NCBI RefSeq assembly: GCF_000217815.1 | Contig: NC_015707.1 | Location: forward strand, 1,972,014-2,036,013 | Source: Pseudothermotoga thermarum DSM 5069 | GTDB lineage: Bacteria; Thermotogota; Thermotogae; Thermotogales; DSM-5069 | DNA length: 64,000 bases | Reading direction: 5' to 3' | Shown here: positions 35,543-45,145 of the stretch, in pieces | How positions within the stretch are numbered: position 1 is the first letter of the stretch | Layout: every line of letters starts with the position of its first letter | Translations under genes and position numbers: made by a program | The notes under the pieces: generated by a model | Databases searched by the model: none | What the model was told of the DNA's origin: nothing | The model's input: only the letters and a program-made list of their open reading frames with translations

Positions 35543-37378
35543 TCATTTAACAACTGGTTTTACAAGTGTTGGAACACCGTTTACATATTGTAAGCCTGAC
35601 AGCGTCTTTTCGTATGGGAAGATGATTTGATCTGTTCTGTAGCCTTCTGTTACAGGCGCATCAAAGAGAACAAGATATGGGAGATCTTCTGCAAGGATTT
35701 CTTGCAGTTTGAATGCCAATTTTCTTGCGGTTTCAATATCAGATGCGGCAAGAAATTCGTCACAGAGCTTGTCAAACTCTGGATTGTTGTAACCAGGTGT
35801 ATTGAAATCACCGACACCAGCTCTGTCACTCTTGAAGAAGTCTGCTATATGATCTGGGTAGTATCCAAGGCTCCAACCGAGCATGTATATATCAAAGTTG
35901 AACGGTTCATCCCAAACTCTTTGAACGATGTAGTTGAAATCAACAAGGTTTGCTTTTATCGGTATACCAAGGTCGTTAGCCCATCTTTCGATGTACAACG
36001 CCATGGTTGCCCTCATTGGGTCATAACCAGTACCAGGTGCCAACAGTTCAATGCTTTCAATTCTTTCACCGTTAGGACCTATCAAGCCTCTACCTTTTCT
36101 GACCACATTGTTACCTTCGATCTTTGGTTCTACAACCCACTTGAAGCCTGCTTTTTTCAATAGATCTACTGCAAGTTGCATTCTCTGACCAAAGGACATT
36201 CCATAACCAGGTGAAAGTTTCTCAACCGCTGGGTTGTACCAGAAAACGTTAGCAGATGGAACAACTCCATATTGTGGGAAGGCTTGTCCACCAAGAACTC
36301 TTGAGCAGAGGAATTCGCGGTCAGTGATAGCTGCGATTGCTTGCCTAAATTCTTTGATGTTCATTGGGAATCTTCTCATGTTGAAAGCGATGTATCTAAA
36401 GCCATTGACGCTGTTTTTGATTAGTTTTATGCCAGGAACTCTTGCAAGTTGATCTTCTTCACCTTTTTGAAGCCCAAGAGGATTGAAGATGAAGCTGACA
36501 TCTCCGTTTATCAATGCTGTTATAGCAGCTGCGCGGTTCAGATAGAATCTGTAAATTATACCATCGATATATGGCCCAGTGACAAGTTCCAGTTCCTTTT
36601 CTCCTGTTGGTTCACCATAGCCTGACCAGCTGAAACCAGTCTTTGGATTTGAAAAGCTAACAGCACCATTTTTGTAAAGTGTCAAAATGCTTCCTGAATC
36701 AAAGTAATCTTTCCTTGCAGCAACTTCGATGAAAGCTCCTTTTTCCCATCTCTTGAAAGCAAATGCTCCAAGTATTGGTTCGTCTGAATTATCATAGTTG
36801 TAAAGTTCCTGAAGCGGGTTGGCACTCTTAAGAGCTGCTTCAACCTTTGGTTCCCAATACTTTTTCTGCAAAATCGGCATCATCAAAGCTCCAAAGTTTG
36901 CTTTTGCCAAACTTGGTTTTGTAAAGTAAACTTTGACGGTAAAATCGTCAACTTTCTCAGCTTTTACGAAATAATCTTTGTCAACCATGCTAGCCCAGTT
37001 TCCACCAAGACCATACTCAACGATCAATTTCCTTACTGTGTTCATCGTCCAGACAACATCATCTGCAGTAAACTTAGTTCCATCTGACCATGTGACATCT
37101 GTTCTAAGTTTGATCGTGTAAACCCAAAGGTCTCCTTCTTGTTTCAAATCAGGCAAATCTGTGGCAAGCCCTGGAATCCAATCGAATCTAACGTCTGAAT
37201 AGGTGTACAAAGAACCATACCTTGGACCAATTATGTAGCTGTTCCAAACGGTGGCGTTTGGGCCGTAGTGCTGCCATGGGTTCAAGGTAATTGGTTCTGC
37301 TAAGAAAGCCCAGTTGATGGTTTGTGCAAAGACAGCAGCAGCGACAACTACCGAAAGAATCACCAAAAGTTTCCTCAT
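35543..37378 (-). CDS. Extracellular solute-binding protein, family 5 (OppA-like)
   Basis: The 611-residue protein has a Sec signal peptide at about 1-18 (hydrophobic LVILSVVVAAAVFA, likely cleaved before QTINW); no lipobox cysteine is visible. The SBP_bac_5 domain follows, with SDGTKFTADDVVWTMNTVRK. It delivers ligand to the OppB/C permease. In Thermotogae many family-5 binding proteins bind oligosaccharides rather than peptides, so specificity is open. ATG 37378 follows a strong GGAGG site. Confidence 0.93.
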   Translation of the reverse strand: MRKLLVILSVVVAAAVFAQTINWAFLAEPITLNPWQHYGPNATVWNSYIIGPRYGSLYTYSDVRFDWIPGLATDLPDLKQEGDLWVYTIKLRTDVTWSDGTKFTADDVVWTMNTVRKLIVEYGLGGNWASMVDKDYFVKAEKVDDFTVKVYFTKPSLAKANFGALMMPILQKKYWEPKVEAALKSANPLQELYNYDNSDEPILGAFAFKRWEKGAFIEVAARKDYFDSGSILTLYKNGAVSFSNPKTGFSWSGYGEPTGEKELELVTGPYIDGIIYRFYLNRAAAITALINGDVSFIFNPLGLQKGEEDQLARVPGIKLIKNSVNGFRYIAFNMRRFPMNIKEFRQAIAAITDREFLCSRVLGGQAFPQYGVVPSANVFWYNPAVEKLSPGYGMSFGQRMQLAVDLLKKAGFKWVVEPKIEGNNVVRKGRGLIGPNGERIESIELLAPGTGYDPMRATMALYIERWANDLGIPIKANLVDFNYIVQRVWDEPFNFDIYMLGWSLGYYPDHIADFFKSDRAGVGDFNTPGYNNPEFDKLCDEFLAASDIETARKLAFKLQEILAEDLPYLVLFDAPVTEGYRTDQIIFPYEKTLSGLQYVNGVPTLVKPVVK

Positions 37379-37419
37379 CCCTACTACCTCCCTCCATTGG
37401 TTTGGTTTGTCGCAAGTAT

Positions 37420-37450
37420 ATTATACACTAATTTGGTGTTTGTTTGGCAA
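37420..37450 (-). promoter_or_regulatory. Putative oppA promoter
   Basis: A perfect -10 TATAAT (37420-37425) on the minus strand has TTGCCA (37445-37450) 19 bases upstream. The spacing is long. It lies about 42 bases before the oppA start. Confidence 0.5.
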
Positions 37451-37522
37451 ATTCATTCAGACGGAACCATTCTGCTTCGAATACTTTCTTAAAGCAAATA
37501 GTATGAAAAAATTTTTGTTGGC

Positions 37523-37531
37523 TGCTATACT
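37523..37531 (+). promoter_or_regulatory. Putative tdh extended -10 element
   Basis: TGCTATACT (TG extension plus TATACT) lies about 60 bases before the tdh start; no clear -35 is seen. The remaining sequence between this and oppA shows nothing else I can name. Confidence 0.4.
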
Positions 37532-37590
37532 AAACTGTTTGGATTGGAAGATTACTTTGGTGTAAGCTTTCAAGTTGGGAGGGATTTAAA

Positions 37591-38625
37591 GTGTTGGCTA
37601 TAAGAAAAACATCCATGGCGGCAGGTTTAAGTATGGAAAATGTTGAACAACCAAAAGAACTTGCCCCAAACGAGGTTCTTGTAAAGGTTAAAAAAGCATC
37701 CATATGTGGTTCAGACGTTCACATCTACAAGTGGGACAAGTGGGCACAAAGCCATATAAGACCACCTATGACAATTGGTCATGAATTTGCTGGAGTTGTT
37801 GAAGCAGTTGGAGAGGCTGTTGATACAGTCAAGGTAGGAGATTACGTCGCCGCCGAATCACATATACCATGTCAAAATTGCTATCAATGCAGAACTGGTC
37901 GAATGCATATTTGCAAGGATATGAAAATACTAGGTGTTGATATCGATGGAGCTTTTGCACAGTACATAAAGGTTCCGCAAGTAATTCTTTGGAAAGTTTC
38001 AAAAGAGATCCCAGAAGAATATGCTTCAGTTATGGAACCTTTTGGCAACGCTGTGCATGCAACTTTGGTGGAAGATTTGACTGGAAAAACTGTTTTGATA
38101 ACCGGAGTTGGTCCAATCGGTGCTATGGCTATTCAAGTTGCAAAGGCTGCAGGAGCATCTCTTGTTATAGCGTCAGAAATAAGAGAATACAGAAAACAAC
38201 TTGCAAAAATAAACGGTGCTGATGTGGTCATCGATCCATCTTGTCAAGATCTTGAAAAAGAGGTGGTGAAACTCACAAACGGTGAAGGTGTGGATGTTGT
38301 AATTGAAATGTCTGGTAACGTGCAAGCATTGCTTGATGGTCTAAAGTGTGTGACAAGAGGTGGGGCAGTTTCTATCCTGGGCGTTTACAGCAAGAACGTT
38401 GAGATACCGATTGATGAATTTGTTACTTTTAAGGGTTTAAAGGTGTACGGTATAACCGGAAGGAAAATGTTCGAAACTTGGAGAACAGCTGATCAACTTT
38501 TGAAAAGTAAAAAGGTTGATTTATCAAAAGTGGTAACTCACGTTATTCCTTTTCAAGATTGGCAAAAGGGTTTTGAGTTGATGATCAAAGGCGATTGTGG
38601 AAAAATTGTGATGGAAATTTCCTAA
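37591..38625 (+). CDS. tdh: L-threonine 3-dehydrogenase
   Basis: NAD-dependent zinc alcohol dehydrogenase family enzyme that oxidises L-threonine to 2-amino-3-ketobutyrate. The 344 residues contain the catalytic zinc ligands (CGSDVHIYKWDKWAQ, then GHEFAG), the four-cysteine structural zinc loop (CQNCYQCRTGRMHIC), and the Rossmann GVGPIGAM. Threonine dehydrogenases carry the YKWD element seen here. GTG 37591 has GGGAGGG 7 bases upstream. kbl follows directly, which supports the assignment over sorbitol dehydrogenase. Confidence 0.93.
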   Translation: MLAIRKTSMAAGLSMENVEQPKELAPNEVLVKVKKASICGSDVHIYKWDKWAQSHIRPPMTIGHEFAGVVEAVGEAVDTVKVGDYVAAESHIPCQNCYQCRTGRMHICKDMKILGVDIDGAFAQYIKVPQVILWKVSKEIPEEYASVMEPFGNAVHATLVEDLTGKTVLITGVGPIGAMAIQVAKAAGASLVIASEIREYRKQLAKINGADVVIDPSCQDLEKEVVKLTNGEGVDVVIEMSGNVQALLDGLKCVTRGGAVSILGVYSKNVEIPIDEFVTFKGLKVYGITGRKMFETWRTADQLLKSKKVDLSKVVTHVIPFQDWQKGFELMIKGDCGKIVMEIS

Positions 38626-38649
38626 AAAGTAAAAAGGAGGGATAGTTTT

Positions 38650-39834
38650 ATGTTTGATTATTCTGTTTTCACCAAAGAGATAGAAGAAGCAAAACAAAAG
38701 GGTCTTTTCATAAACATTCGAACCTTGGAAAGTCCCCAGGGAGCATGGTTGACGATCGACGGAAGGAAGGTTTTAAACCTTTGCTCAAACAACTATTTGG
38801 GATTTGCCAACGAAGAAAGGTTGAAACAAGCGGCTATAAAAGCCATTGAAAAATGGGGCGTCGGACCTGGAGCTGTCAGAACAATTGCGGGTACGATGGC
38901 TATACACGTCGAACTAGAAAAAACGCTGGCTGCTTTCAAAAAGGTTGAAGATGTTTTATTCCTCCAATCTGGTTTTCTTGCCAACCAAGCGGTCATTCCA
39001 GCAATAACTGACGAAAGGGATGCGATATTGTCCGATGAGCTTAACCATGCAAGTATCATTGATGGTGTGAGGCTTTCGAAAGCCAAAAGATACATTTGGA
39101 AGCACCGAGATATAGAAGACCTTGCAAGAGCACTCGAACAAGCCACCAAAGAAGGTGCAAGGAGAAAACTGATAATAACCGACGGGGTTTTCAGTATGGA
39201 TGGTGATATTGCTCCTTTGAAAGAAATCGTGGAGCTAGCGGAAAGGTACGACGCGTTGGTAATGGTAGACGATGCTCACGGAGAAGGTGTTCTTGGTGAA
39301 TCTGGAAGAGGAATAGTTGATCATTTCAATTTGCACGGAAAAGTTGACATCGAGATTGGCACCTTGTCCAAAGCTTTCGGAGTTGTTGGAGGATACGTTG
39401 CAGGTCGAAAAGAGTTGATAGATTATCTGAGGCAGAAAGCACGCCCGTTCATGTTCAGCACGCCTTTGTCGCCAGCCGATACGGCAGCTTGTCTTGAAGC
39501 GGTTAAAATGCTCATGGAATCGGATGAAAGGGTCAGAAGACTTTGGGATAACGCAAATTACTTCAAATCCAAGATGAAAGAACTTGGCTTTGACGTTGGA
39601 GAAAGCCAAACACCGATCACACCGGTTATGCTTTACGATGCAACGGTTGCAAGCAAGTTCAGTCAAAGATTGTTTGAAGAAGGCATTTTTGCACAATCGA
39701 TAGGTTACCCACTCGTTCCTCACGGCAAAGCAAGGATAAGGGTCATGATAAGCGCAGTTCACACAAAGCAGGATCTGGACTTTGCAATAGAGAAATTTGA
39801 AAAGATTGGACGAGAATTTGGGATCATAAAATAA
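38650..39834 (+). CDS. kbl: Glycine C-acetyltransferase (2-amino-3-ketobutyrate CoA ligase)
   Basis: PLP enzyme of the alpha-oxoamine synthase group. It splits the Tdh product with CoA into glycine and acetyl-CoA. The 394-residue sequence has the [11 protein letters not shown] start, [16 protein letters not shown], and the PLP lysine in [13 protein letters not shown]. It shares its family with 8-amino-7-oxononanoate synthase, but pairing with tdh points to threonine breakdown. AAGGAGGG precedes ATG 38650. A clear terminator follows the stop. Confidence 0.92.
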   Translation: MFDYSVFTKEIEEAKQKGLFINIRTLESPQGAWLTIDGRKVLNLCSNNYLGFANEERLKQAAIKAIEKWGVGPGAVRTIAGTMAIHVELEKTLAAFKKVEDVLFLQSGFLANQAVIPAITDERDAILSDELNHASIIDGVRLSKAKRYIWKHRDIEDLARALEQATKEGARRKLIITDGVFSMDGDIAPLKEIVELAERYDALVMVDDAHGEGVLGESGRGIVDHFNLHGKVDIEIGTLSKAFGVVGGYVAGRKELIDYLRQKARPFMFSTPLSPADTAACLEAVKMLMESDERVRRLWDNANYFKSKMKELGFDVGESQTPITPVMLYDATVASKFSQRLFEEGIFAQSIGYPLVPHGKARIRVMISAVHTKQDLDFAIEKFEKIGREFGIIK

Positions 39835-39878
39835 GAGGGGCAACCGTGCCCCTCCCTTTATCTTTATTTTTTTCATTT
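39835..39878 (+). terminator. tdh-kbl intrinsic terminator
   Basis: An 8-base-pair stem GAGGGGCA/TGCCCCTC (39835-39854) with loop ACCG immediately follows the kbl stop and is followed by a T-rich run. It could also serve the convergent fakA transcript, since an A-rich stretch would be the T-tract there only weakly. Confidence 0.8.
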
Positions 39879-41489
39879 TTATTCAATCATTATAAGGTAG
39901 GGATAATGAGGTTGTCCACCCTCGCGAACGTCAATCTGTGCGTTTTCGATGACTTTCGAAAAGTAATTTTTTAGAATCTCAACTTCATCGTTGGTTGCAT
40001 CTTGGCCGGTGAATATCGTCACAACCTCTCTGTTTCTAAGATCTAATGCAGCCAAGGCTCTGTTTAAAGCCTGTTTTAAAGATTGACCATGGGCTATCAA
40101 CTTTTTTCCTTTCATGATCATGTACTCGCCTTTTTTTATCTTGGTCCCGTTGTGTTTTGCATCTCTCACAGCTTTTGTTATAGCCAAAGGTATTATGTAA
40201 CTTGCAGCTTCTTGGAATTTCTTTTCCAATTTTTCCGGTTCTTCACCAGGATCAAAACTCATCATGGCGGAGATACATTCTTGGACTGTTTGGGTGGGTA
40301 TCACTATGACCTTTTTGTCGTTAACATGTTCGGTGGCTTGACGAGCTGCAAGAATGATGTTGGGGTTGTTTGGAAATAGGAAGACTATCTCGGCGTTGAC
40401 TTTATCTATGGCATGTTTGAGATCCGCTGTACTTGGATTCATAGTTTGACCACCGCGTACTATCTGATCAACACCAAGGCTTTTTAAAACCTCCGAAATC
40501 CCAGGACCTGGCGAAACAGCGACGAAACCATACTTGTTTTTCGTTTGTTGTTGTACCTGCTCAACAAAGTGTTCGTGTTGAAGCTTCATGTTGTCGATTT
40601 TTACCTTAAGTAATTCTCCATACTTCAAAGCTTCTTGAATGACCAACCCTGGATCGTTCGTGTGGACGTGTGTTTTTAAAATTTGCTCGTCTTGTATGAC
40701 AACCGCCGAATCTCCGATTTCTTCAAGAAAACCCTTTAAAGGATCAACACTAAAATTGCTTGATGTGTTTTTCAGCTTTATCATCACTTCGGTGCAATAT
40801 TGGTAAACCAATTCTTCAGCTGGTACTTCCACAACAATTTCTCCGTTTTTTGTCGTAACCAATTGCAAGTTGATTTCAGTTTCACCCAGCGCAACTTTTA
40901 GAAAGCCTTGCAGAATATAGTACAATCCTTTTGCTCCAGCGTCGACAACACCAGCTTCTCTTAGAACAGGTAAAAGTCTTGGGGTTTCTTTAACTGTATT
41001 TTCCGCAACTTCAACAGCCCATTGAAGAACATCCGAAATTTTTTCAAAGTTTTGGGCTTGGGAAGATTTTTCATCTAGTCTCCTTAAAACGGTTAACATG
41101 GTTCCTTCGACAGGTTTCATAACTGCTTTGTAGGCAACTGCGCGAGCAGTTTTAAACATACCAATGAAATCAACCGCGGTTAAACTCTTTTTCTTTCCAC
41201 AGTAATCAGCAAAACCTCGAAATATTTGTGAAAGAATAACTCCAGAATTTCCCCTGGCACCCATCAGAGTGCCGTTTCTTATGGCTTCCATTATGGAAGG
41301 CAAATCGTTTTGAGTGAGTTCGTCCAAATATTTGCAGCCTTCTTTCATCGTGGCGAGCATATTGGAGCCCGTGTCGCCGTCTGGCACCGGGAAAACGTTC
41401 AGCGCGTTTAATTCATCAACGTGCGCCGCCAAAATTTCTGTAGCTTTTTGAAACGCAAGCTTGAAGAATTTTCCGTTTACTTTTTCCAA
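39879..41489 (-). CDS. fakA: DegV-partner kinase FakA-like protein (DhaL/YloV family)
   Basis: FakA phosphorylates fatty acids held by FakB (DegV) proteins. The 536-residue protein has an N-terminal DhaL nucleotide-binding domain (NALNVFPVPDGDTGSNMLAT and GARGNSGVILSQIFRGF) and a C-terminal region (FLFPNNPNIILAARQA) typical of YloV. TTG 41489 is behind GGGGGTG. It is encoded after the Asp23-family gene, the common yloU-yloV arrangement. No fakB is in the window; fatty-acid kinase activity is inferred from the family. Confidence 0.88.
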   Translation of the reverse strand: MEKVNGKFFKLAFQKATEILAAHVDELNALNVFPVPDGDTGSNMLATMKEGCKYLDELTQNDLPSIMEAIRNGTLMGARGNSGVILSQIFRGFADYCGKKKSLTAVDFIGMFKTARAVAYKAVMKPVEGTMLTVLRRLDEKSSQAQNFEKISDVLQWAVEVAENTVKETPRLLPVLREAGVVDAGAKGLYYILQGFLKVALGETEINLQLVTTKNGEIVVEVPAEELVYQYCTEVMIKLKNTSSNFSVDPLKGFLEEIGDSAVVIQDEQILKTHVHTNDPGLVIQEALKYGELLKVKIDNMKLQHEHFVEQVQQQTKNKYGFVAVSPGPGISEVLKSLGVDQIVRGGQTMNPSTADLKHAIDKVNAEIVFLFPNNPNIILAARQATEHVNDKKVIVIPTQTVQECISAMMSFDPGEEPEKLEKKFQEAASYIIPLAITKAVRDAKHNGTKIKKGEYMIMKGKKLIAHGQSLKQALNRALAALDLRNREVVTIFTGQDATNDEVEILKNYFSKVIENAQIDVREGGQPHYPYLIMIE

Positions 41490-41505
41490 GTTCTCGGCAC
41501 CCCCT

Positions 41506-41838
41506 TCAGCGGATGCCGATAACGTGAACGTTCACTTCCACGTCTTCACAACCACCAATCGTTTTAAGAACATGCGAAACATTTTCAATGATGTTTTTCG
41601 CAACTTCAGAGACTTTCACACCGTATTCCACTTCAAGGTAAAGGTCCACCACTATTTTTCCATTGTCAAGTTCCTCGACTTTTATCCTTTCCTCTTCCTT
41701 TTCTCCAAAAAGTTTTCCAAAGAAGCTTTCCGAAGCTATGTTCACAGGTCCATAACTTTCCCTGGTGGCTATGTAAGCCAATTTCTTAAGAACCTTCAAA
41801 TTGATTTCGAGATCCCCATGTTCCATCTTTATGACCAT
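41506..41838 (-). CDS. Asp23/Gls24 family envelope-stress protein (YloU-like)
   Basis: The 110-residue protein contains the family core: IATRESYGPVNIA, then strand-rich DLYLEVEYGVKVSEVAKNII, and the C-terminal VEVNVHVIGI. It is cytoplasmic with no membrane helix. Asp23 proteins are abundant near the membrane in Firmicutes and are often encoded beside fakA-like genes, as here. The ATG 41838 has AAGGAGG upstream. It overlaps the dxs end by 10 bases. Confidence 0.9.
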   Translation of the reverse strand: MVIKMEHGDLEINLKVLKKLAYIATRESYGPVNIASESFFGKLFGEKEEERIKVEELDNGKIVVDLYLEVEYGVKVSEVAKNIIENVSHVLKTIGGCEDVEVNVHVIGIR

Positions 41839-43694
41839 GTTGATACCTCCTTTCTCATAAATGATATCACATTGTCAAAGATGCCTTTCACATCCAGCCC
41901 GCAAAATTTTAGCAGATCCTCCCTTGAACCATGCGGAACAAATTCCTCTTTCAAACCAAGGCATAGAACAGGTTTTCTAATACCAAGGCTGTTCAGAAAA
42001 CTCACCACACTTTCTCCAAATCCACCAGTAACAACACCTTCTTCCACAGTTACGAAACTATCGTGATCTTGAATTAGTTGCTTTAAAAGATTTTCATCCA
42101 AAGGTTTCACACATCTAACGTAAACAACTGTCGGATCTATGCTTTCGAGTTTCAAGCAATTTTTTACCATGGTTCCAACCGCTAAGATTGCTACACCGCT
42201 TTGACCTTGCCTCACGATTTCCCATCGAAAGGGATCGATTATGCTTGATTCTTTCCAAAGCTGTTCAAAATTGGCTTCTTCACTTTCCTTTGGATACCTT
42301 ACTGCCACAACACCTTTTACGTTCAATTCAAAGATCGATCTTAAGATCGAAACCGTTTCCTTCAGGTTCATAGGTGCAAAGATTTTTGAACCTGGTATTG
42401 GTTTAAAAAACGCTATATCGAAAATTCCATGGTGAGTTGGCCCATCTTCACCAACAAGTCCTGCTCTGTCCACCGCGAACAAGACATCCAAATTCTGCAA
42501 GGCAACATCGTGAACTATTTGATCGTAGGCTCTTTGAAGGAAAGTTGAATAGATTGCAACCACGGGTTTAAATCCCATCTTTGCCAAGCCAGCCGCAAAG
42601 CTAACGCAGCTTTGTTCCGTTATTCCAAGGTCTACAAACCTTTCTGGGAAAGCTTTTGCAAAATGGCTAAGTCCAGTTCCATCCGGCATGGCAGCGGTTA
42701 TTGCAAAAACATCTTGCCTTTGAGAAGCTATCTTCACCAAAGCCTGTCCAAAAACATCGCTGAACGACAAATAACCTTGTTTTAAAATTGGCTCTCCGCT
42801 TTCGGGGTCGAATTTTGGGGAACTGTGGAACATAACACAGTTTTCTTCGGCCGGTTTAAATCCTTTTCCTTTTTGGGTAATTACGTGCACAACCACCGGG
42901 TAATCGTAATCTTTAATTCTTTGAAATACCTTAACCAATACTTTCAAATCGTGTCCATCAACAGGTCCAACGTGTTTTATTCCCAAAGTTTCAAAAAAGT
43001 CCAGTCCAGTTACAAACGCCTTCAAACTGTTCTTGAATTTTCTCAGCTCATCCTCCAAATTTTTACCAGCTTCCGAACTTTCAAGGAAAGCCTTTATCAA
43101 TTCTTTCAGCTTCACGTAAGCTTGACTTGTCCTAAGCTGCATAAAAGCTTCAGAGAGGGCACCAACGTTCGGTGCGATAGACATACCGTTGTCGTTCAAG
43201 ATGATCTTTATCTTCGACTTTTGAGCTTTCAATTGGTTTAAGCTTTCCAAAACCTCTCCATTTGAAAGTGCGCCGTCACCGATAACAACCACCACATTTT
43301 TGTTCAGCTTTTTTAGTTTCAGGGCTTTTTCAATTCCAAGTGCCATTGCAATCGAAGTACCAGCGTGACCAAGTGCGAAATGGTCATACTCATATTCCAA
43401 TGGATTCAGATAACCGCTGATTCCATTGAATTGTCTTAAGGTGTCGAATTTATCCCATCTTCCTGTCAAAAGTTTATGCGTATAACATTGGTGCGAAGTA
43501 TCCCAGATTACAACATCTTTCCTTGGATCAAAAACTTTGTAAAGCGCAAGGGTAAGTTCAACGACTCCTAAATTCGAAGCCAAATGCCCTCCGTTTTTCG
43601 ACACAACTTCTATAATCCTTTTTCTTATCATTTTTGCATATTCTTCAAGTTGGGAAACGTCAGCCTTTTGCACATCGTCAAGAGTTGGATACAT
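41829..43694 (-). CDS. dxs: 1-deoxy-D-xylulose-5-phosphate synthase
   Basis: Thiamine-diphosphate enzyme of the MEP isoprenoid pathway; joins pyruvate and glyceraldehyde-3-phosphate. The 621 residues have HLASNLGVVELTLAL, the ThDP motif GDGALSNGEVLESLN ... ILNDNGMSIA, and the transketolase central (GLVGEDGPTHHGIFDIAF) and C-terminal domains. ATG 43694 is chosen; an in-frame ATG at 43739 would lengthen the N-terminus inside xseB and has no ribosome site. It overlaps xseB by 17 bases. Confidence 0.95.
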   Translation of the reverse strand: MYPTLDDVQKADVSQLEEYAKMIRKRIIEVVSKNGGHLASNLGVVELTLALYKVFDPRKDVVIWDTSHQCYTHKLLTGRWDKFDTLRQFNGISGYLNPLEYEYDHFALGHAGTSIAMALGIEKALKLKKLNKNVVVVIGDGALSNGEVLESLNQLKAQKSKIKIILNDNGMSIAPNVGALSEAFMQLRTSQAYVKLKELIKAFLESSEAGKNLEDELRKFKNSLKAFVTGLDFFETLGIKHVGPVDGHDLKVLVKVFQRIKDYDYPVVVHVITQKGKGFKPAEENCVMFHSSPKFDPESGEPILKQGYLSFSDVFGQALVKIASQRQDVFAITAAMPDGTGLSHFAKAFPERFVDLGITEQSCVSFAAGLAKMGFKPVVAIYSTFLQRAYDQIVHDVALQNLDVLFAVDRAGLVGEDGPTHHGIFDIAFFKPIPGSKIFAPMNLKETVSILRSIFELNVKGVVAVRYPKESEEANFEQLWKESSIIDPFRWEIVRQGQSGVAILAVGTMVKNCLKLESIDPTVVYVRCVKPLDENLLKQLIQDHDSFVTVEEGVVTGGFGESVVSFLNSLGIRKPVLCLGLKEEFVPHGSREDLLKFCGLDVKGIFDNVISFMRKEVSTWS

Positions 43695-43887
43695 CGTCTT
43701 CCATCTCCTCAAGCTGAGCGTAGATATCTTCAACTTCAAGTCGAGCAGTTTTGAGCGCTGAAAGTAAATTTTTGTATATTTCTACACCTTTTTTGAACAT
43801 TTCCAAAGCCTGCTCAACGCTGACTTGTTCATTTTCAAGTTTTTCAACGATCATCTGAAGCTCTTTCAACATCTCGTCTATTTTCAT
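43678..43887 (-). CDS. xseB: Exodeoxyribonuclease VII small subunit
   Basis: The 69-residue helical subunit (LQMIVEKLENEQVSVEQALE is the family signature) assembles around XseA in the single-strand-specific exonuclease VII. It overlaps the xseA end by 44 bases, which is more than usual, and the dxs start by 17, so the three are translationally linked. Confidence 0.95.
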   Translation of the reverse strand: MKIDEMLKELQMIVEKLENEQVSVEQALEMFKKGVEIYKNLLSALKTARLEVEDIYAQLEEMEDDVSNS

Positions 43888-45052
43888 AAACCATCACCTT
43901 CACTGTTCCATCGAAGAATTTTATCATCAATATTTCCCCAACTCCCACATCGCGTATGCTTTTAACCCATTTTCCATCTTTTGACACTATTGAATATCCC
44001 TTTGTAAGTGGAAGCAATGGATCAAGCATTGAAAGTTTTGCACCTAGGACTTTCAGCGTTGCTTCGTATTTTTCTAAAATTAAGTTCGCTTTTGAATACA
44101 ATTTGGTCATAGTTAACTTGGCTTTATCTATCTCAGAAATCACTTTGAAGCGAGCGATTTTCCTCAAGTTTTGACTGGCTGATTTTGCCAACGCGAATTT
44201 GGTGTTTATCAGATTTTCCACGGTCTTTTTTAACCTCTCTAGATTTTTAGACGCTTCGGAGATTATCTCGGATTTACTTGGAAGCAGGTACTCGGCGGCT
44301 GCCGTTGGAGTGTGGGCAGAGTAATCAGCCACAAAATCCACAAGGACAGTGTCAATCTGATGACCTATACCAGTCACAACCGGGTGGCGAAGTTTGAAAA
44401 CGGCTCTCACGATTTCCTCATCGTTGAAAACCCAAAGATCGTCGCTTGCCCCACCACCCCTTGCTATTATCACAGCGTCCAAGTTTTCCTTGTTCGCATC
44501 CTCCAATGCTTTTAGCAAACTTTCTTTCGCATCTTCTCCTTGAACTTTCGTGTGGAATAAGATAATTTTAACTGCTGGAAACCTTTCCCTGGCTGTTCTT
44601 AAAATGTCTTGATAAGCTGCCGAATCACGTGATGTGATAATGCCTATTTTGCTTGGAAATTTTGGAAAAGGTTTTTTTGGTTTTTCGAAAATTCCTTCTT
44701 TCAAAAGTTTTTCATAAGTCTGCCTGAGCTTTAAGAACATGTTGCCAGCTTTAGTCAAAGTTCGTACCTCTTTACAAATCAATCGATAAAAGCCTTTTTG
44801 AGCGTACACTCTCACATCACCATACACTTTCACCAGGGATCCTTCTAAAATTTTGCTTCGGTACACACCCCCAAAGAACACACAGCTTATACTGGCTTCT
44901 TCGTCTTTTAACGTGAAGAACAAATGTCCTGATCTTTCTTTCAAATCAACTACTTCACCAACTACGTTTATGTCCGTTAGATAAGGATCATCGTTTATGA
45001 GTGATTCTATATAACGAGTCACTTCGGAAACGCTGTAAATCTTCTCGTCCAA
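43844..45052 (-). CDS. xseA: Exodeoxyribonuclease VII large subunit
   Basis: Catalytic subunit of exonuclease VII. The 402-residue protein has an N-terminal OB-fold (YLTDINVVGEVVDLKERSGH), the catalytic domain with IITSRDSAAYQDIL, IARGGGASDDLWVFNDEEI and GIGHQIDTVLVDFVAD, and a C-terminal coiled coil. TTG 45052 is chosen: GGAGG is 8 bases upstream, a -10 box lies at 45078-45083, and a terminator sits at 45097-45126. An open frame up to 45142 exists but would start inside the terminator. Confidence 0.94.
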   Translation of the reverse strand: MDEKIYSVSEVTRYIESLINDDPYLTDINVVGEVVDLKERSGHLFFTLKDEEASISCVFFGGVYRSKILEGSLVKVYGDVRVYAQKGFYRLICKEVRTLTKAGNMFLKLRQTYEKLLKEGIFEKPKKPFPKFPSKIGIITSRDSAAYQDILRTARERFPAVKIILFHTKVQGEDAKESLLKALEDANKENLDAVIIARGGGASDDLWVFNDEEIVRAVFKLRHPVVTGIGHQIDTVLVDFVADYSAHTPTAAAEYLLPSKSEIISEASKNLERLKKTVENLINTKFALAKSASQNLRKIARFKVISEIDKAKLTMTKLYSKANLILEKYEATLKVLGAKLSMLDPLLPLTKGYSIVSKDGKWVKSIRDVGVGEILMIKFFDGTVKVMVYENRRDVERASDDR

Positions 45053-45077
45053 CTTTTTTCCCTCCAAGTGCAAAATG

Positions 45078-45083
45078 ATTATA
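45078..45083 (-). promoter_or_regulatory. Putative xseA operon -10 box
   Basis: Perfect TATAAT on the minus strand, between the hppA terminator and the xseA start codon; no convincing -35. It probably drives xseA-xseB-dxs and following genes. Confidence 0.4.
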
Positions 45084-45096
45084 CTACCGTTGTTCA

Positions 45097-45126
45097 ACAA
45101 AAAAGTGGGCATCTTTGAAAGCCCCC
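45097..45126 (-). terminator. hppA terminator
   Basis: An imperfect stem (GGGGGC with GCCCAC, one mismatch) starts 20 bases after the hppA stop and is followed by a run of T on the minus strand. It separates hppA from xseA. Confidence 0.6.
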
Positions 45127-45145
45127 TTTTGTTTGAATTCAAAGG

